A stretch of 64,000 nt of DNA from positions 558,001 to 622,000 of the forward strand of contig NZ_CP051151.1 in the NCBI RefSeq assembly GCF_013745115.1, given 5' to 3'. Source of the stretch: Hujiaoplasma nucleasis. GTDB lineage: Bacteria; Bacillota_I; Bacilli_A; Izemoplasmatales; Hujiaoplasmataceae. Shown piece by piece: positions 1-9,500 of the stretch. Made by a program: the position numbers and the translations under genes. Under the pieces are notes generated by a model. That model ran no database searches. It had not been told where the DNA came from and saw only the letters and a program-made list of their open reading frames with translations. The number at the start of each line of letters is the position of its first letter. Within the stretch, counting starts at the first letter, position 1.

Positions 1-51
1 TATTTCAGGATCATAGATATATCCACATACGTCACAAACATATTTTTGCAT
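1..51 (-). CDS. Rubredoxin, N-terminal fragment (runs off window)
   Basis: The complement of the first 51 bases starts with ATG at 51 and gives seventeen residues, MQKYVCDVCGYIYDPEI. This is the N-terminal iron-binding knuckle of rubredoxin (CxxCGYxYDP), where two of four cysteines ligate one iron atom for small electron transfers. A strong ribosome binding site, AGGAGG, lies just upstream at about 57-62. The second cysteine pair would lie outside the window, so a stand-alone rubredoxin cannot be told from a rubredoxin domain at the start of a larger protein such as a rubrerythrin-like or flavoprotein fusion. Confidence 0.85.
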   Translation of the reverse strand, partial: MQKYVCDVCGYIYDPEI

Positions 52-142
52 ATTATTTCCTCCTTTTTTATTTATCTTAATAGTATTATATCAAATAAAA
101 ACTATTATTTCATTATCCTTTTTACTTTTTATTAATTTTATC

Positions 143-661
143 TTATTTGATGACCAATCGATAGACCAATTGGTCCTTATCTGGTTTTAAAGAAATATCA
201 TCATGTTCAATTAACTTAAAGCCAATTGATTGATATATACCGATTAGATTCTTATTCTTATCAGTAGTAAGGATATCAATGCTTCTAATTTCAGTAGTGA
301 TCCTTGCGTAATTAATCACGTGGTTTAACATATGTTCTTCAGTCCCTATACCTAAATAGTCCTTCAAGACATTAATATCTAAAACAACATTACCTTCGAG
401 TGACTTATCTCTATGATAGATACCTCCACTGGCAACGATTTGATTTTTCACTTTTCCAATAAATAGTTTTGAGGTAACTTTATTCTTTAATTCAGTTAAA
501 TAAGTTTCTTGTTCCTCAAGAGTTTTATGCAAACCAGAATCCTTAAGTACAATAAATTCATTTTCTTCTTGGACTTGACTTAAAAACACCAATAAATCTT
601 TGGCATCTTTAACCTTAGCTTCAGCTATATCTAAAATTTGATTGTCTTTTAAAAACTTCAT
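143..661 (-). CDS. GNAT-family N-acetyltransferase
   Basis: A 172-residue protein with the size and layout of a single GNAT domain, which transfers an acetyl group from acetyl-CoA to an amine. The central strands (SKLFIGKVKNQIVASGGIY, then VVLDINVLKDYLGIGTEE) match the beta4/motif A region, where the acetyl-CoA pyrophosphate loop normally is Q/RxxGxG/A; here the loop reads YLGIGTEE. The C-terminal NLIGIYQSIGFKLIEHD is the usual GNAT 'Y-x-x-x-GF' ending. AAGGAG lies about 7 bases before the ATG. It stands alone between the rubredoxin and the sigma-factor operon, so the substrate cannot be guessed. Confidence 0.75.
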   Translation of the reverse strand: MKFLKDNQILDIAEAKVKDAKDLLVFLSQVQEENEFIVLKDSGLHKTLEEQETYLTELKNKVTSKLFIGKVKNQIVASGGIYHRDKSLEGNVVLDINVLKDYLGIGTEEHMLNHVINYARITTEIRSIDILTTDKNKNLIGIYQSIGFKLIEHDDISLKPDKDQLVYRLVIK

Positions 662-730
662 AAATCGCTCCTTTCACCAGCCATATTATAACCTAAAAAT
701 AAATATATTTCAATAATCAATCCAAAGATG

Positions 731-766
731 AAAAAACAGAAATCCCAAATAGGAATTTCTGTTTTT
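731..766 (-). terminator. Rho-independent terminator after the sigma/anti-sigma operon
   Basis: AAAAACAGAAAT(CC) pairs with (GG)AATTTCTGTTTTT across a short A-rich loop, with one bulged base. Flanking A/T runs give a U-tract on either strand. It lies about 40 bases after the stop of the membrane protein gene at 808 and probably ends that minus-strand transcript. Confidence 0.7.
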
Positions 767-807
767 AAGAGGAATTTATGTCAACTCGCTAGCGAGATTG
801 TCATACC

Positions 808-1983
808 TTATTTACCATTATTGCTTTTGTCTTCTTTGTCATCTTTGTCTTTGTCTTCTTTATATTCATCTTCGGTGTTTTCAGTGACTTGACTTGAAGG
901 TTCATCTTCTTCTTCATCTTCACCATCTACGTCATTTTCATCTTCATCATCATCTTCGTCATCATCATCTTCGTCATCAATATCATCATCTTTAGGTTCA
1001 TTAGCTTTTTTATCATCATCGAATTCATATTCTTCTTCAATGTCACCCTCTTCAATCATATAACGATAAATGATTTGTCCATCGACAATAGATTCAGTAA
1101 TTCTTCCTTCACCCTCAACACCATCAATATCATATTCTAGTTTATAGGTAATTGTATCACCAATTTCTTTTGTTAACTCATAAGAGTTTTCGTTTTCTAT
1201 CATTTCTAATTTGACTTCATTATTTTCATACTTTAAGTCAATTTCTATATTCCTAAATATACCATTGATCATTTCTTCTATTTGATATTCTTTTTTGCTT
1301 TCATCTGATTCTATCTTTGATTCATATGCTATTTTGATATAGTCTTGTCCAGATTCAGCTAAGATTTCAACCTCTAAAGACTCATCATCTTTTTCTATTT
1401 TACCAGTGACATTTAATGTGATATCTCTAACAATCATTTGCCCAATAATTGATGTTGAATTTAAATGCGAATATTTAAATGAATAGGTTTCTTCTTGAAC
1501 TTGATAATTAATTTGATAATCATAAGTATCATCTTCAAGTTCTATAACTTCAAAAGTAGAAAAGTCTTCTTGGTCAATAAAAGGCTTTAACATTTGAAAA
1601 TATTGATCAAAACTTTGAGAATAATCTTTAAACTTAGTACTCAATTCATAATAAGCCATAGCGCTTATTGAAGGTTGTAAGCTATTCACAATAATATTTC
1701 CTGAAAGATAAGTTGTTTCCACAATTTTTTGTTGGTCTTCATGACTCATTTCAACCACAGATACCACAGGGTTTGGTTGAGGTTTATCAGGTTGATCAAA
1801 CAATGAAATTCCTATGACTATCATTATAATGAAAGAGAAAATTGATAAAATTAGTTTAAATCTAACTTGAGTGAAGATAGAAAAAATACTTTTCTTTTCT
1901 TCAATATGATTAAGAACATAGTCCATGTTTCTAATTTTAGCTTCATGAATTTTATGTTCATCTATATCTCTATTATATTTCAT
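808..1983 (-). CDS. Putative membrane-anchored anti-sigma factor with acidic extracellular tail
   Basis: 391 residues: a short cytoplasmic N-terminus (1-41), one transmembrane segment (about 42-62, LILSIFSFIIMIVIGISLF), a beta-rich outer region and a very acidic Asp/Glu tail from about residue 318. The ATG overlaps the end of the ECF sigma gene by 11 bases, so the two are almost certainly co-translated; that arrangement is typical for a sigma factor and its membrane anti-sigma factor. A good Shine-Dalgarno sequence (AAGGAGGT) precedes it. I see no recognisable zinc anti-sigma motif, so the role rests on context. About 110 residues (roughly 215-315) are clearly paralogous to the lipoprotein at 2666-3907, for example YKLEYDIDGVEGE against YKLEYNVDGVEGE. 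Confidence 0.6.
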   Translation of the reverse strand: MKYNRDIDEHKIHEAKIRNMDYVLNHIEEKKSIFSIFTQVRFKLILSIFSFIIMIVIGISLFDQPDKPQPNPVVSVVEMSHEDQQKIVETTYLSGNIIVNSLQPSISAMAYYELSTKFKDYSQSFDQYFQMLKPFIDQEDFSTFEVIELEDDTYDYQINYQVQEETYSFKYSHLNSTSIIGQMIVRDITLNVTGKIEKDDESLEVEILAESGQDYIKIAYESKIESDESKKEYQIEEMINGIFRNIEIDLKYENNEVKLEMIENENSYELTKEIGDTITYKLEYDIDGVEGEGRITESIVDGQIIYRYMIEEGDIEEEYEFDDDKKANEPKDDDIDDEDDDDEDDDEDENDVDGEDEEEDEPSSQVTENTEDEYKEDKDKDDKEDKSNNGK

Positions 1984-2521
1984 TGCTCTCCACCTCCTTC
2001 TTCACCTTTTCCACAGATGATTTAATGGCCTTGTATACTGTTTTTAATGGCACCCCCATGGTCTCTGAAATTTCATTAGCAGATAAATCAGAAAAATAAT
2101 GTAGGGACATGATTTGATAATGTTTTGGTTTTAATACTTTTTCCATTGCTTTGATAATACGGTTAATTTGATCTTCTTTAATGGATTTTTCTTCAACGTC
2201 ATCTTTTCCTTGATTGATGGAATCATCATATTCATAGGTATATTGATTAAATTTATTTGATTTTTTATTTAAAAAATTTAAAGTATGGTTGGCTGATATC
2301 CGATAAATCCATGTTCTAAAAGATGCTTTATCATTGTTAAATTTATGTAAATTTTTATAAATTTTCATAAATATTTCTTGTAATAAATCTTCTGTACTTT
2401 CATAAGAAGAAGTCATATTATAAATATACTTGAAAAGTTCTTTATAATATCGATCCATCAATAATGCATAGTCATTCTTATTTCCAGCAAGTATTTGTTT
2501 TATGATTTGAATGTCATCCAT
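1973..2521 (-). CDS. ECF-type RNA polymerase sigma factor
   Basis: 182 residues from the ATG at 2521, chosen because AAGGAGAG lies just before it; an in-frame start at 2596 has no ribosome binding site and adds a segment unlike the family. Region 2 spans about residues 15-85 (DYALLMDRYYKELFKYIYN, then EDLLQEIFMKIYKNL and ASFRTWIYRISANHTLNFL). Region 4 is about 118-175 (LKPKHYQIMSLHYFSDLSAN, then a helix-turn-helix in ETMGVPLKTVYKAIKSSVEK). It would direct RNA polymerase to a small surface-stress-type regulon. It overlaps the putative anti-sigma gene by 11 bases. A terminator at 2633-2656 separates it from the lipoprotein upstream, so its promoter must lie within about 110 bases before the start. 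Confidence 0.9.
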   Translation of the reverse strand: MDDIQIIKQILAGNKNDYALLMDRYYKELFKYIYNMTSSYESTEDLLQEIFMKIYKNLHKFNNDKASFRTWIYRISANHTLNFLNKKSNKFNQYTYEYDDSINQGKDDVEEKSIKEDQINRIIKAMEKVLKPKHYQIMSLHYFSDLSANEISETMGVPLKTVYKAIKSSVEKVKKEVESNEI

Positions 2522-2632
2522 GGCTTCTCTCCTTAAGTAATATTCTATCATAAAGCCTTGGATATAACCACTTGCTTGTATCACATATATATACAATATA
2601 TATTTTATTTTTTCTCAATAATTTTTAAAAAT

Positions 2633-2656
2633 ATACCCTAGATTTCTCTAGGGTAT
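2633..2656 (-). terminator. Rho-independent terminator after acidic lipoprotein gene
   Basis: A perfect 10-bp stem (ATACCCTAGA / TCTAGGGTAT) with a TTTC loop. On the minus strand it is followed by TATTTTTAAAAATT. It sits 9 bases after the stop of the gene at 2666 and isolates it from the sigma operon. Confidence 0.8.
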
Positions 2657-2665
2657 AAGATTCTA

Positions 2666-3907
2666 TTAAATTTCCTCTTCCTCTGTCACTTCATCATCGT
2701 CATCTTCATCGTCATCATCTTCACCGTCGTCATCTTCATCGTCGTCATCTTCATCATCAAATTCATCTTCTTTATCTATAATGCGTTTTTCTCCATCTTC
2801 TTCAATTTCATAACGATAAACAAGATTTCCTTGATCATCCATGGTTTCTTCAATTTTGATTTCACCTTCGACACCATCAACATTGTATTCTAACTTATAT
2901 TCAACTTCATCATCATCTGACTCCATTTTAAACTCATATGAATCTAAGCCATCAAGTATTTCAACTTTATATTCGTCATTTTCAACTTTGATTTCTACTT
3001 GAATTTCACTTAAAAGGCCGTTAATATCTTTAGAGATGGTAAATTGAGTTTTTTCCTCATCTTCTTCAGACTTGAATTCATAAGATATTCTAATTGTATC
3101 TTCACCATTCACAGCTATCAAAGTCATTTCTTTTTTAACTTCTTCATCCTCTTCATCTTCATCGTCGTCATCATCTTCACTTAATAGAGATAATCCTAGA
3201 TTTGATGTTGATGAAGTTTGTGTTGGTTCTTCTGTAGGATTAGAACTTTTACTCTCTTCTTGTGTTGCTTCTTCTGTTTCAACTTCAGTTGCTTCTTCTG
3301 TATCTACTTCAGTTTCGTCTTCTGTTTCAACTTCAGTTGTTTCTTCTGTTTCAACTTCAGTTTGTTCTTCTGTTTCAACTTCAGTTGCTTCTTCAGTGTT
3401 TTCTTCATCAACTAAGTTAAAATCACCAAAATCATTTAAAGAAGAATGAGCAATAATTTCATATTCGACACCTTCAAGTATAAAGATACCGGTGATTTCT
3501 TGATTAACAACGTCTACATTATAATACAATAGATATTGATTGTCTTGAACACCCATGACTAATAAATAATCATATTCAGGTCTATCAGATGTTTGATCTT
3601 GAACTTGAGCAAATGATTCAGGTCCATTTTCTATAAATGATTTCAATAAAGAAAAATATTCATTGACCTCATCTAATGTTTCATCTGTAAAAGAAGTTTG
3701 TTTTTCAACAGATAATTTTGTTGTTTGTGCTGTTGAATCCTTAGCTTCCATACTTAGGAAACCACTTGATAAATAAGATAGGGTGGCTAGTGAATCTTTA
3801 CTAGATAATTCGCCTATACTTAGAGACTCATTAATTGGGTCGCTTGAGCAAGATAAAAACGCGATTCCTGACAAGCTTAATATGACTAATGCTAATAATT
3901 TTTTCAT
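2666..3907 (-). CDS. Acidic lipoprotein, paralogue of the anti-sigma extracellular domain
   Basis: 413 residues from the ATG at 3907; AAGGAGG lies 9 bases upstream, and the longer reading frame to 3949 has no such site. Signal peptide MKKLLALVILSLSGIAFLSC with the lipobox cysteine at residue 20. A beta-rich domain follows, then a low-complexity linker with repeats of the type TEVETEEATEVETEE (about 165-225), a second domain, and an extremely acidic tail (about 375-413). The second domain aligns with the putative anti-sigma protein at 808 (RISYEFKSEEDEE..., EYKLEYNVDGVEGE...). It is probably displayed on the cell surface and may be in the regulon of the neighbouring sigma factor or sense the same stimulus; both are inferences. 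The enzymatic role, if any, is unknown. Confidence 0.75.
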   Translation of the reverse strand: MKKLLALVILSLSGIAFLSCSSDPINESLSIGELSSKDSLATLSYLSSGFLSMEAKDSTAQTTKLSVEKQTSFTDETLDEVNEYFSLLKSFIENGPESFAQVQDQTSDRPEYDYLLVMGVQDNQYLLYYNVDVVNQEITGIFILEGVEYEIIAHSSLNDFGDFNLVDEENTEEATEVETEEQTEVETEETTEVETEDETEVDTEEATEVETEEATQEESKSSNPTEEPTQTSSTSNLGLSLLSEDDDDDEDEEDEEVKKEMTLIAVNGEDTIRISYEFKSEEDEEKTQFTISKDINGLLSEIQVEIKVENDEYKVEILDGLDSYEFKMESDDDEVEYKLEYNVDGVEGEIKIEETMDDQGNLVYRYEIEEDGEKRIIDKEDEFDDEDDDDEDDDGEDDDDEDDDDEVTEEEEI

Positions 3908-3986
3908 AATAAAATCCTCCTTGTGTTTGTCTTGTGCACATATATACAAAGACCAAGGAGGATTTTCTCAAAAATATTAATTTAAT

Positions 3987-5651
3987 TTATTCTTCTTCTC
4001 TTAAATATATTGGCAACAATAAATAATCTAAATCATCAAATTGATCAAAAGTTTCTACAGTCATTTCTTCATAACCTTTATATAAGTGTTCGAGAATATG
4101 AACACCATAAGAATAATATACACCTTGACCAGGGACAGTCACTGAATAATATTCAACGATATCCATTACCATACAACCATCATTTAATTCGCCTGCTTGA
4201 GGATTATCATAATCAATAGGAGAACCATCCATATAAGTACAATCCTCTGTATAATTTTTAAACTCAACTTGAGTTAAAACACGATATATTTCATTTCTAT
4301 AGGCTACTTGATAACCATTTAAGGTAAAAGACGCCGCTAAAGCTTGTCCTCCGACCATTTCTTTTGATCCAGAATAAACATAGACTTGATCAACTTCTTC
4401 ATAGCTTGCGGTAAAAGAAAATAAATCATAGTCTTTGGCATATAATAAATATATTTCATCTTCATAAATCATATTCCCATAATATGCATCATCTAACTTG
4501 GCTTGAAGACTAATGTAATTGATACCAACTGAACCCATAGATTCAGACTCAATGGTAAAATACATTTGATAATTACTTACGCCATACATTAAATCAGGAT
4601 GATTTGCTAAATCTACTTGATATAATCCTTGTTCGTATGAATCATAGGAACTTTCATCTGATGAATCAAAGACTAGAATTGATTTTATTTGATCATTATT
4701 GGCCGATAATCCTTCTAAGAAATATACTTTTAAAGCTGTATCTTCTGTAAAAGAAGCTTCATCAATTTGAATACTTAAATTGACAGAGTCTGGTTGCCAA
4801 ACATGAGAAAATTCAAAGCGATTATAGGCTTCATTTTCTGTTTCAACATTGGCATAAAAATAAGCTTCTTTTCCTGCTTCCTTTTGTGAAAAGACGATAC
4901 TTGTATCTATGCAATACCTTGATACTTGTTTACAAGGAATCCATTGGTTGCTTAAAGTATCTTTGACTATATGTTTAGGCATATAGCCTAAAGGAATTTT
5001 CAATCCATTCACTTCATGGATAGCTGGATTGTCTCTATTAGGAACAAAGCCAATGATTTGATTGACTAAATCAACTTCATAGAATATCACTTGTTTTAAA
5101 TTCGTTTGTTTAGATAAATCAGGTAAAAAGGTAATTGTATCAGGAATGAATAGTTTTTCTATATCATTTCTATCTTTTAAAATATCACCTTCTTGAAAAT
5201 TATTCCAAGCCCCATAAAAAGCTGGAATCACTAAGGTTGTTGATTCACCTATATAAGCACCTTCAATACCAGGAGATTGCAAAGAAAATACATCCCTAAT
5301 CAAGTTAAACACTGGTTCTAAGTTTGTCATATCTTCTGTAACAATTTCATAACCTAAAAACAAATCCTCACCATTAGACCAACCAGCAAACACATAATGA
5401 TATTGTTCTTCATGGGTCAAGACTGGTAAAAAGATGGTATCACCAATCTTAGTTTCATAGACTTCTACATGATCTTCAGAATAATGAAGATTGACATTAA
5501 CACTGGCTAAGTCTGTTGTTAGATCTGTCGTTGGTTCTTCGGTAGATATTTGAGTAAGTTGGTCAGTTACTTCTAAAGTCGTTGGTTCATCTGAACAAGA
5601 ACCTAAAATAAAAATCATTAAAAAAATAAATAAAAATTTGTGTAATCGCAT
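3987..5651 (-). CDS. Surface lipoprotein with InlB-like repeat
   Basis: 554 residues from the ATG at 5651 (AGGAGG, five-base spacing; a GTG two codons earlier overlaps that site). Signal peptide with lipobox ILGSC, Cys19, then a Thr/Glu linker. Residues about 50-100 contain an InlB/Flg_new-like repeat ending in YVFAGWSNGEDLFLGYE, a fold used for surface adhesion and spacing in Listeria internalin B and many Mollicute lipoproteins. The rest is beta-rich. Near the C-terminus is a motif shared with the lipoproteins at 20270-21435 and 25087-27729: CTYMDGSP...NPQAGELNDGC...VPGQGVYYSYGV. The function is unknown; adhesion or substrate capture at the membrane surface is plausible. Confidence 0.75.
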   Translation of the reverse strand: MRLHKFLFIFLMIFILGSCSDEPTTLEVTDQLTQISTEEPTTDLTTDLASVNVNLHYSEDHVEVYETKIGDTIFLPVLTHEEQYHYVFAGWSNGEDLFLGYEIVTEDMTNLEPVFNLIRDVFSLQSPGIEGAYIGESTTLVIPAFYGAWNNFQEGDILKDRNDIEKLFIPDTITFLPDLSKQTNLKQVIFYEVDLVNQIIGFVPNRDNPAIHEVNGLKIPLGYMPKHIVKDTLSNQWIPCKQVSRYCIDTSIVFSQKEAGKEAYFYANVETENEAYNRFEFSHVWQPDSVNLSIQIDEASFTEDTALKVYFLEGLSANNDQIKSILVFDSSDESSYDSYEQGLYQVDLANHPDLMYGVSNYQMYFTIESESMGSVGINYISLQAKLDDAYYGNMIYEDEIYLLYAKDYDLFSFTASYEEVDQVYVYSGSKEMVGGQALAASFTLNGYQVAYRNEIYRVLTQVEFKNYTEDCTYMDGSPIDYDNPQAGELNDGCMVMDIVEYYSVTVPGQGVYYSYGVHILEHLYKGYEEMTVETFDQFDDLDYLLLPIYLREEE

Positions 5652-5745
5652 AAACACCTCCTATTCCATTATAAAGAATCATAAATATAATATCAAGTTC
5701 ATATCATTAATAAATAAATTTTATGATAAAAGATTATATAATAGA

Positions 5746-5774
5746 AAAACCAGCCCTCTATTTAAGCTGGTTTT
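5746..5774 (-). terminator. Rho-independent terminator after acyltransferase gene
   Basis: AAAACCAGC / GCTGGTTTT forms a 9-bp stem with an 11-base loop, followed on the minus strand by TTTTTCTATTATAT. It lies 11 bases after the acyltransferase stop codon. Confidence 0.75.
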
Positions 5775-5784
5775 GAACATCTTT

Positions 5785-6477
5785 TCAATTATATCCTAGT
5801 TCATTTATCACATTTTTAAAAAAATCAGAGATAAGACTTCGATGATCTGTGGATTTAAAATCCTTTAAAAAATATTGTTTACCCACTCTGACTTCTGCTT
5901 TTTCTTTATGATAATATAAAGGAATGATTGGAATATGTTTCTCTTTTACTTGATAGTATTTTTGAGCTAAATAGACAAAACCTGAATGAAACTTCTTAAT
6001 TTCTTCTTCATAGCCATCTTCACTATCTTCAGGAAAAATTAATAAAGAATTACCGACTTCTAAATGTTCTATAGACTTACTAATAGAATGTCTTAGTCTT
6101 AAATCAGTGTAAGTAGGTATTAATTGTACACCCTTATATAATATTTTAGAAATTAAGCCAAATAAAGTCGCTAATATAAAAGATCTAAATTTTGAATACT
6201 TAAGTTTTTGTTGGTAAAAAACATAATATAAGTATTTCCACCTATGCTTATAATTCTCTGTCATCGGATGAGCTCCCCAGGGCACTAAGTATTTGGGGAA
6301 ATACATAGATAAGGTTAATGGTCCAGCTGCCCCAGAATGATTGGCGATATAAATAGCTTGCTCTGGTAGTTGTAATTCTTCCATAATTAATTTAGGTCTT
6401 TTCTTAAAGGTTTTTAAAATTGCTTTTATCAACCTTAAAAACCAATTGTGTTTAACAATCTTTTTTGCTTTTTTCAT
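5785..6477 (-). CDS. Lysophospholipid acyltransferase-like protein (PlsC family)
   Basis: 230 residues, a usual size for 1-acyl-glycerol-3-phosphate acyltransferases, which put the second fatty acid on phosphatidic acid at the inner face of the membrane. Motif I is IANHSGAAGPL: the His of the NHx4D block is present but the Asp position is Gly. Motif III is LLIFPEDSEDGYEEE (FPEG-like, here FPED) and motif IV is HIPIIPLYY. The missing catalytic Asp suggests a variant acceptor or chemistry, so glycerolipid synthesis is likely but not certain. The gene is monocistronic, with terminators on both sides, and is preceded by a GGGAAGGG ribosome binding site. Confidence 0.7.
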   Translation of the reverse strand: MKKAKKIVKHNWFLRLIKAILKTFKKRPKLIMEELQLPEQAIYIANHSGAAGPLTLSMYFPKYLVPWGAHPMTENYKHRWKYLYYVFYQQKLKYSKFRSFILATLFGLISKILYKGVQLIPTYTDLRLRHSISKSIEHLEVGNSLLIFPEDSEDGYEEEIKKFHSGFVYLAQKYYQVKEKHIPIIPLYYHKEKAEVRVGKQYFLKDFKSTDHRSLISDFFKNVINELGYN

Positions 6478-6559
6478 GATTACCCTTCCCTGTGTCTATA
6501 AGTAATCTTATTTTATAATAATTAAAGATAATTTACAATATGGTCTCAAAACATTTAAA

Positions 6560-6590
6560 AAGCCTTCACCCAATCGATGAGTGAAGGCTT
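6560..6590 (-). terminator. Rho-independent terminator after giant lipoprotein gene
   Basis: AAGCCTTCAC / GTGAAGGCTT is a perfect 10-bp stem with an 11-base loop. On the minus strand it is followed by TTTTAAATGTTTTG. It lies about 9 bases after the stop codon at 6599. Confidence 0.8.
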
Positions 6591-6598
6591 ATAATAAT

Positions 6599-9500
6599 TT
6601 AATTATTGCTTGTAGTTAATTCACTTAAAACAACATTATCAATAAAGATTGACGTAGCCGCAAAATGATCTGTTAAGGCTAACCAGAATTGTAAACGCAC
6701 TAGGTCTGTAGGCTCATAAAATGTGAATGAGTATGAATAAGTTTGTTTTACCGTGTCTAACATAAAATCTTCAGCATAGGCATCTGTCAATGAAATCCTA
6801 ATATCTCTAGGAATTAACGCATAGGCATCAAAAGATAATTGATAGCTTTGTCCTTGTACCAATTCAATACCATTTTGCATCAACATGATGGACCATCCAA
6901 AGGTTCCAGAAGATGTCACATCTATTTGAGCTTCACCATTTGTCACTGAGAATGTAGCGTAAGCATTATCCCATGTTCCTTCGTAATAATACCAAATACC
7001 AGGTCCTGTAATATCTGCGTTACCATTTTCAGGTGTGTCTTGTACGAACGGTATGATAGTGGTTGTATTGGTAAAATCACCATCAATAATTTTTCCTGTT
7101 GGCGCAAAGAAAAATTCTAAGACTTCTACTTGTATGGTTTCTTCTGTGTAATTACCTAAAGAATCTTCTACATAGTAAATAACATCATAGAAACCTGGCG
7201 TATTAATATCCACATTATTGGTAATGTTAAGATTTGAGTTATTGATCCAGCCTTCGTGTGAATCATAGACATAAATATTATCTAGTGGGTTAAAGTATGA
7301 TCCTAGTTCAATAATATAATCTTGCAAACCATAAATGATAGGCGGATCTAAATCCGTACTTCTAGGAACTGGAATCATTTGGATATCATCATAATAAATG
7401 ACATTAGCACCTTCATCACCATTGATGGTCCCTTGGAAGAATAAGATTGATAAAGCCCTATCTGAGACATTCATATTATAAGTAAAGCTAAAGCTTTGAT
7501 ATTGGTCACTTAAATCAAAATAGAATAATTCAGGTGAATATATTATGATATTTACCGTATCTATATAACCTAAAGCAACCCTAATGGTTCTAGGTGTATC
7601 TGCCTTAGCAGAGAAAGTAATTTCATAAGACGCACCATGAATCATCCAAATAGCATCAGAGAATAATATGGGACCACTTTCTCCTTGTGAAGGTTTAGTT
7701 ATTGTCACAAGCATTTCTTCATTAATAACTTGGTAATAACCAGCTGCGTTTTCTATTTCTCTTTGATCAAAATTCCAATTGTTATTTAATTGAGTAAAAT
7801 CACCATTAGGAACCAAGTTACTATTAAAGACTGATAAATATCCATACATTCCATCAATATTGCCATCTGTAAACTCTAAGAGGACATAATAATTAGCATC
7901 TTGTGTTAAACCACTAATATATATCCAAGATGGATCTAAATCATCTATATTTGGATATATCTCAACAAATCCATTATCAAGACTAAAGACCCTAACATTT
8001 TGTAAAGAACTATAGTAATTATCCCTATAGTATATTTCAAATTGTAATGCATCAAAGTTTTCATGGACTTGATAGTATTCAATAATACTATAGGTAAATA
8101 GATTAGATTCGATGACCTGATCATAGTCATTACCATTATTATAATATCCTCGAACTATGAGTTGGTAATCCCCTAAAGATATTTCTTGCCCATTTGCATT
8201 AAAACCATTAAAGTTAGGTATCAATTGGTCAATGATTAAGTCTTCATTTGATAAAACAATATCCACATGACCCACCACATCTTCATATGAAAGAATATCA
8301 TCATTATACATTTGTAGGGTGTAAGTGAAATATTCATATTTAGGATTAGTAAAACCATCAATATTAAATGATAATGATGTTGTAGAAGCATCCCATAAGC
8401 CAATATTAATTAATTGACTATTGGCATTAGATAGATAACCATACAATCCATCAATATTACCATCCGCAAATTCTAAGAAGACATAATATGTAGCGTCTTG
8501 TGTTAAACCATCGATGAATATCCAAGATGGATCTGAATCATTGATACTTGGGTAAATCTCAGTATATCCATTATCAACACTAAAGACTCTAACGTTTAGT
8601 AAACTACTATCATAATTATCTCTATAGTAAACTTCAAATTGTAACTCATCGATGTTTTCATGAACCTGATAGTTTTCAACAATACTATAGGTCATAAAAT
8701 TAGATTCAATGACCTCATCATAGTCATTACCATTATTATAGTAACCTCTAACAATGAGTTGATAGTCTCCTAAAGATATATACTGTCCACTAGCATCAAA
8801 ACCATTAAAACTAGGTTTCAATTGGTCAATAAGCAAGTTTTCATTTAATAAATCAATTTCAACATGACCCAAGACATTCTCATAAGCACTTGAATCATCA
8901 TTGAACATTTGTAAGGTGTAAGTAAAATATTCGTATTTAGGATTGGTAAAACCATCTATATGGAAATATAAGGAACTTGTAGACATATCCCAAAGTTCAA
9001 TATCAATCATATCAACTTCAACACCATTAATTACTTCTATTTCACCGTTTAAAGCTGATTCTATGGCATTGAATGACCAATACTCTCTTCGTAAAGTTCC
9101 TAAATGATCCGTATATTCAACCAATATTTCAGGGATTGTTGTATCGATACCCCAGTTAAGTTGGAAACCTAAACGGTTATCAGATGAAAATACCCCTAAG
9201 AAAGAAGCCGCATCCAATAAATTCCCTTGAATACCACCCACAGCTAAATCAAAGTCACCCGTAAACATATGATTATAATAGATATCAGGGAACCCTATAC
9301 CTTGTACATTGACTTGTATTCTAGTAAAGTATGTATTGGATACAAAGTTAGTTTCAAAAGCATTCTTTATAAAATCACCTAAATCAAGATTATATGGATT
9401 GGTATTCATCACATATAAGTCTAATTCAATAATATGCCATTGATTTGATGTTCCAGGTGTATATACACCTTGATCAATCAAGTTTTCTAAGGCCTGATCA

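Noticed and set aside
3218-3415. Cys/Phe-rich plus-strand frame
   Set aside because: It mirrors the TEE repeat linker of the acidic lipoprotein on the other strand and has no start signals.
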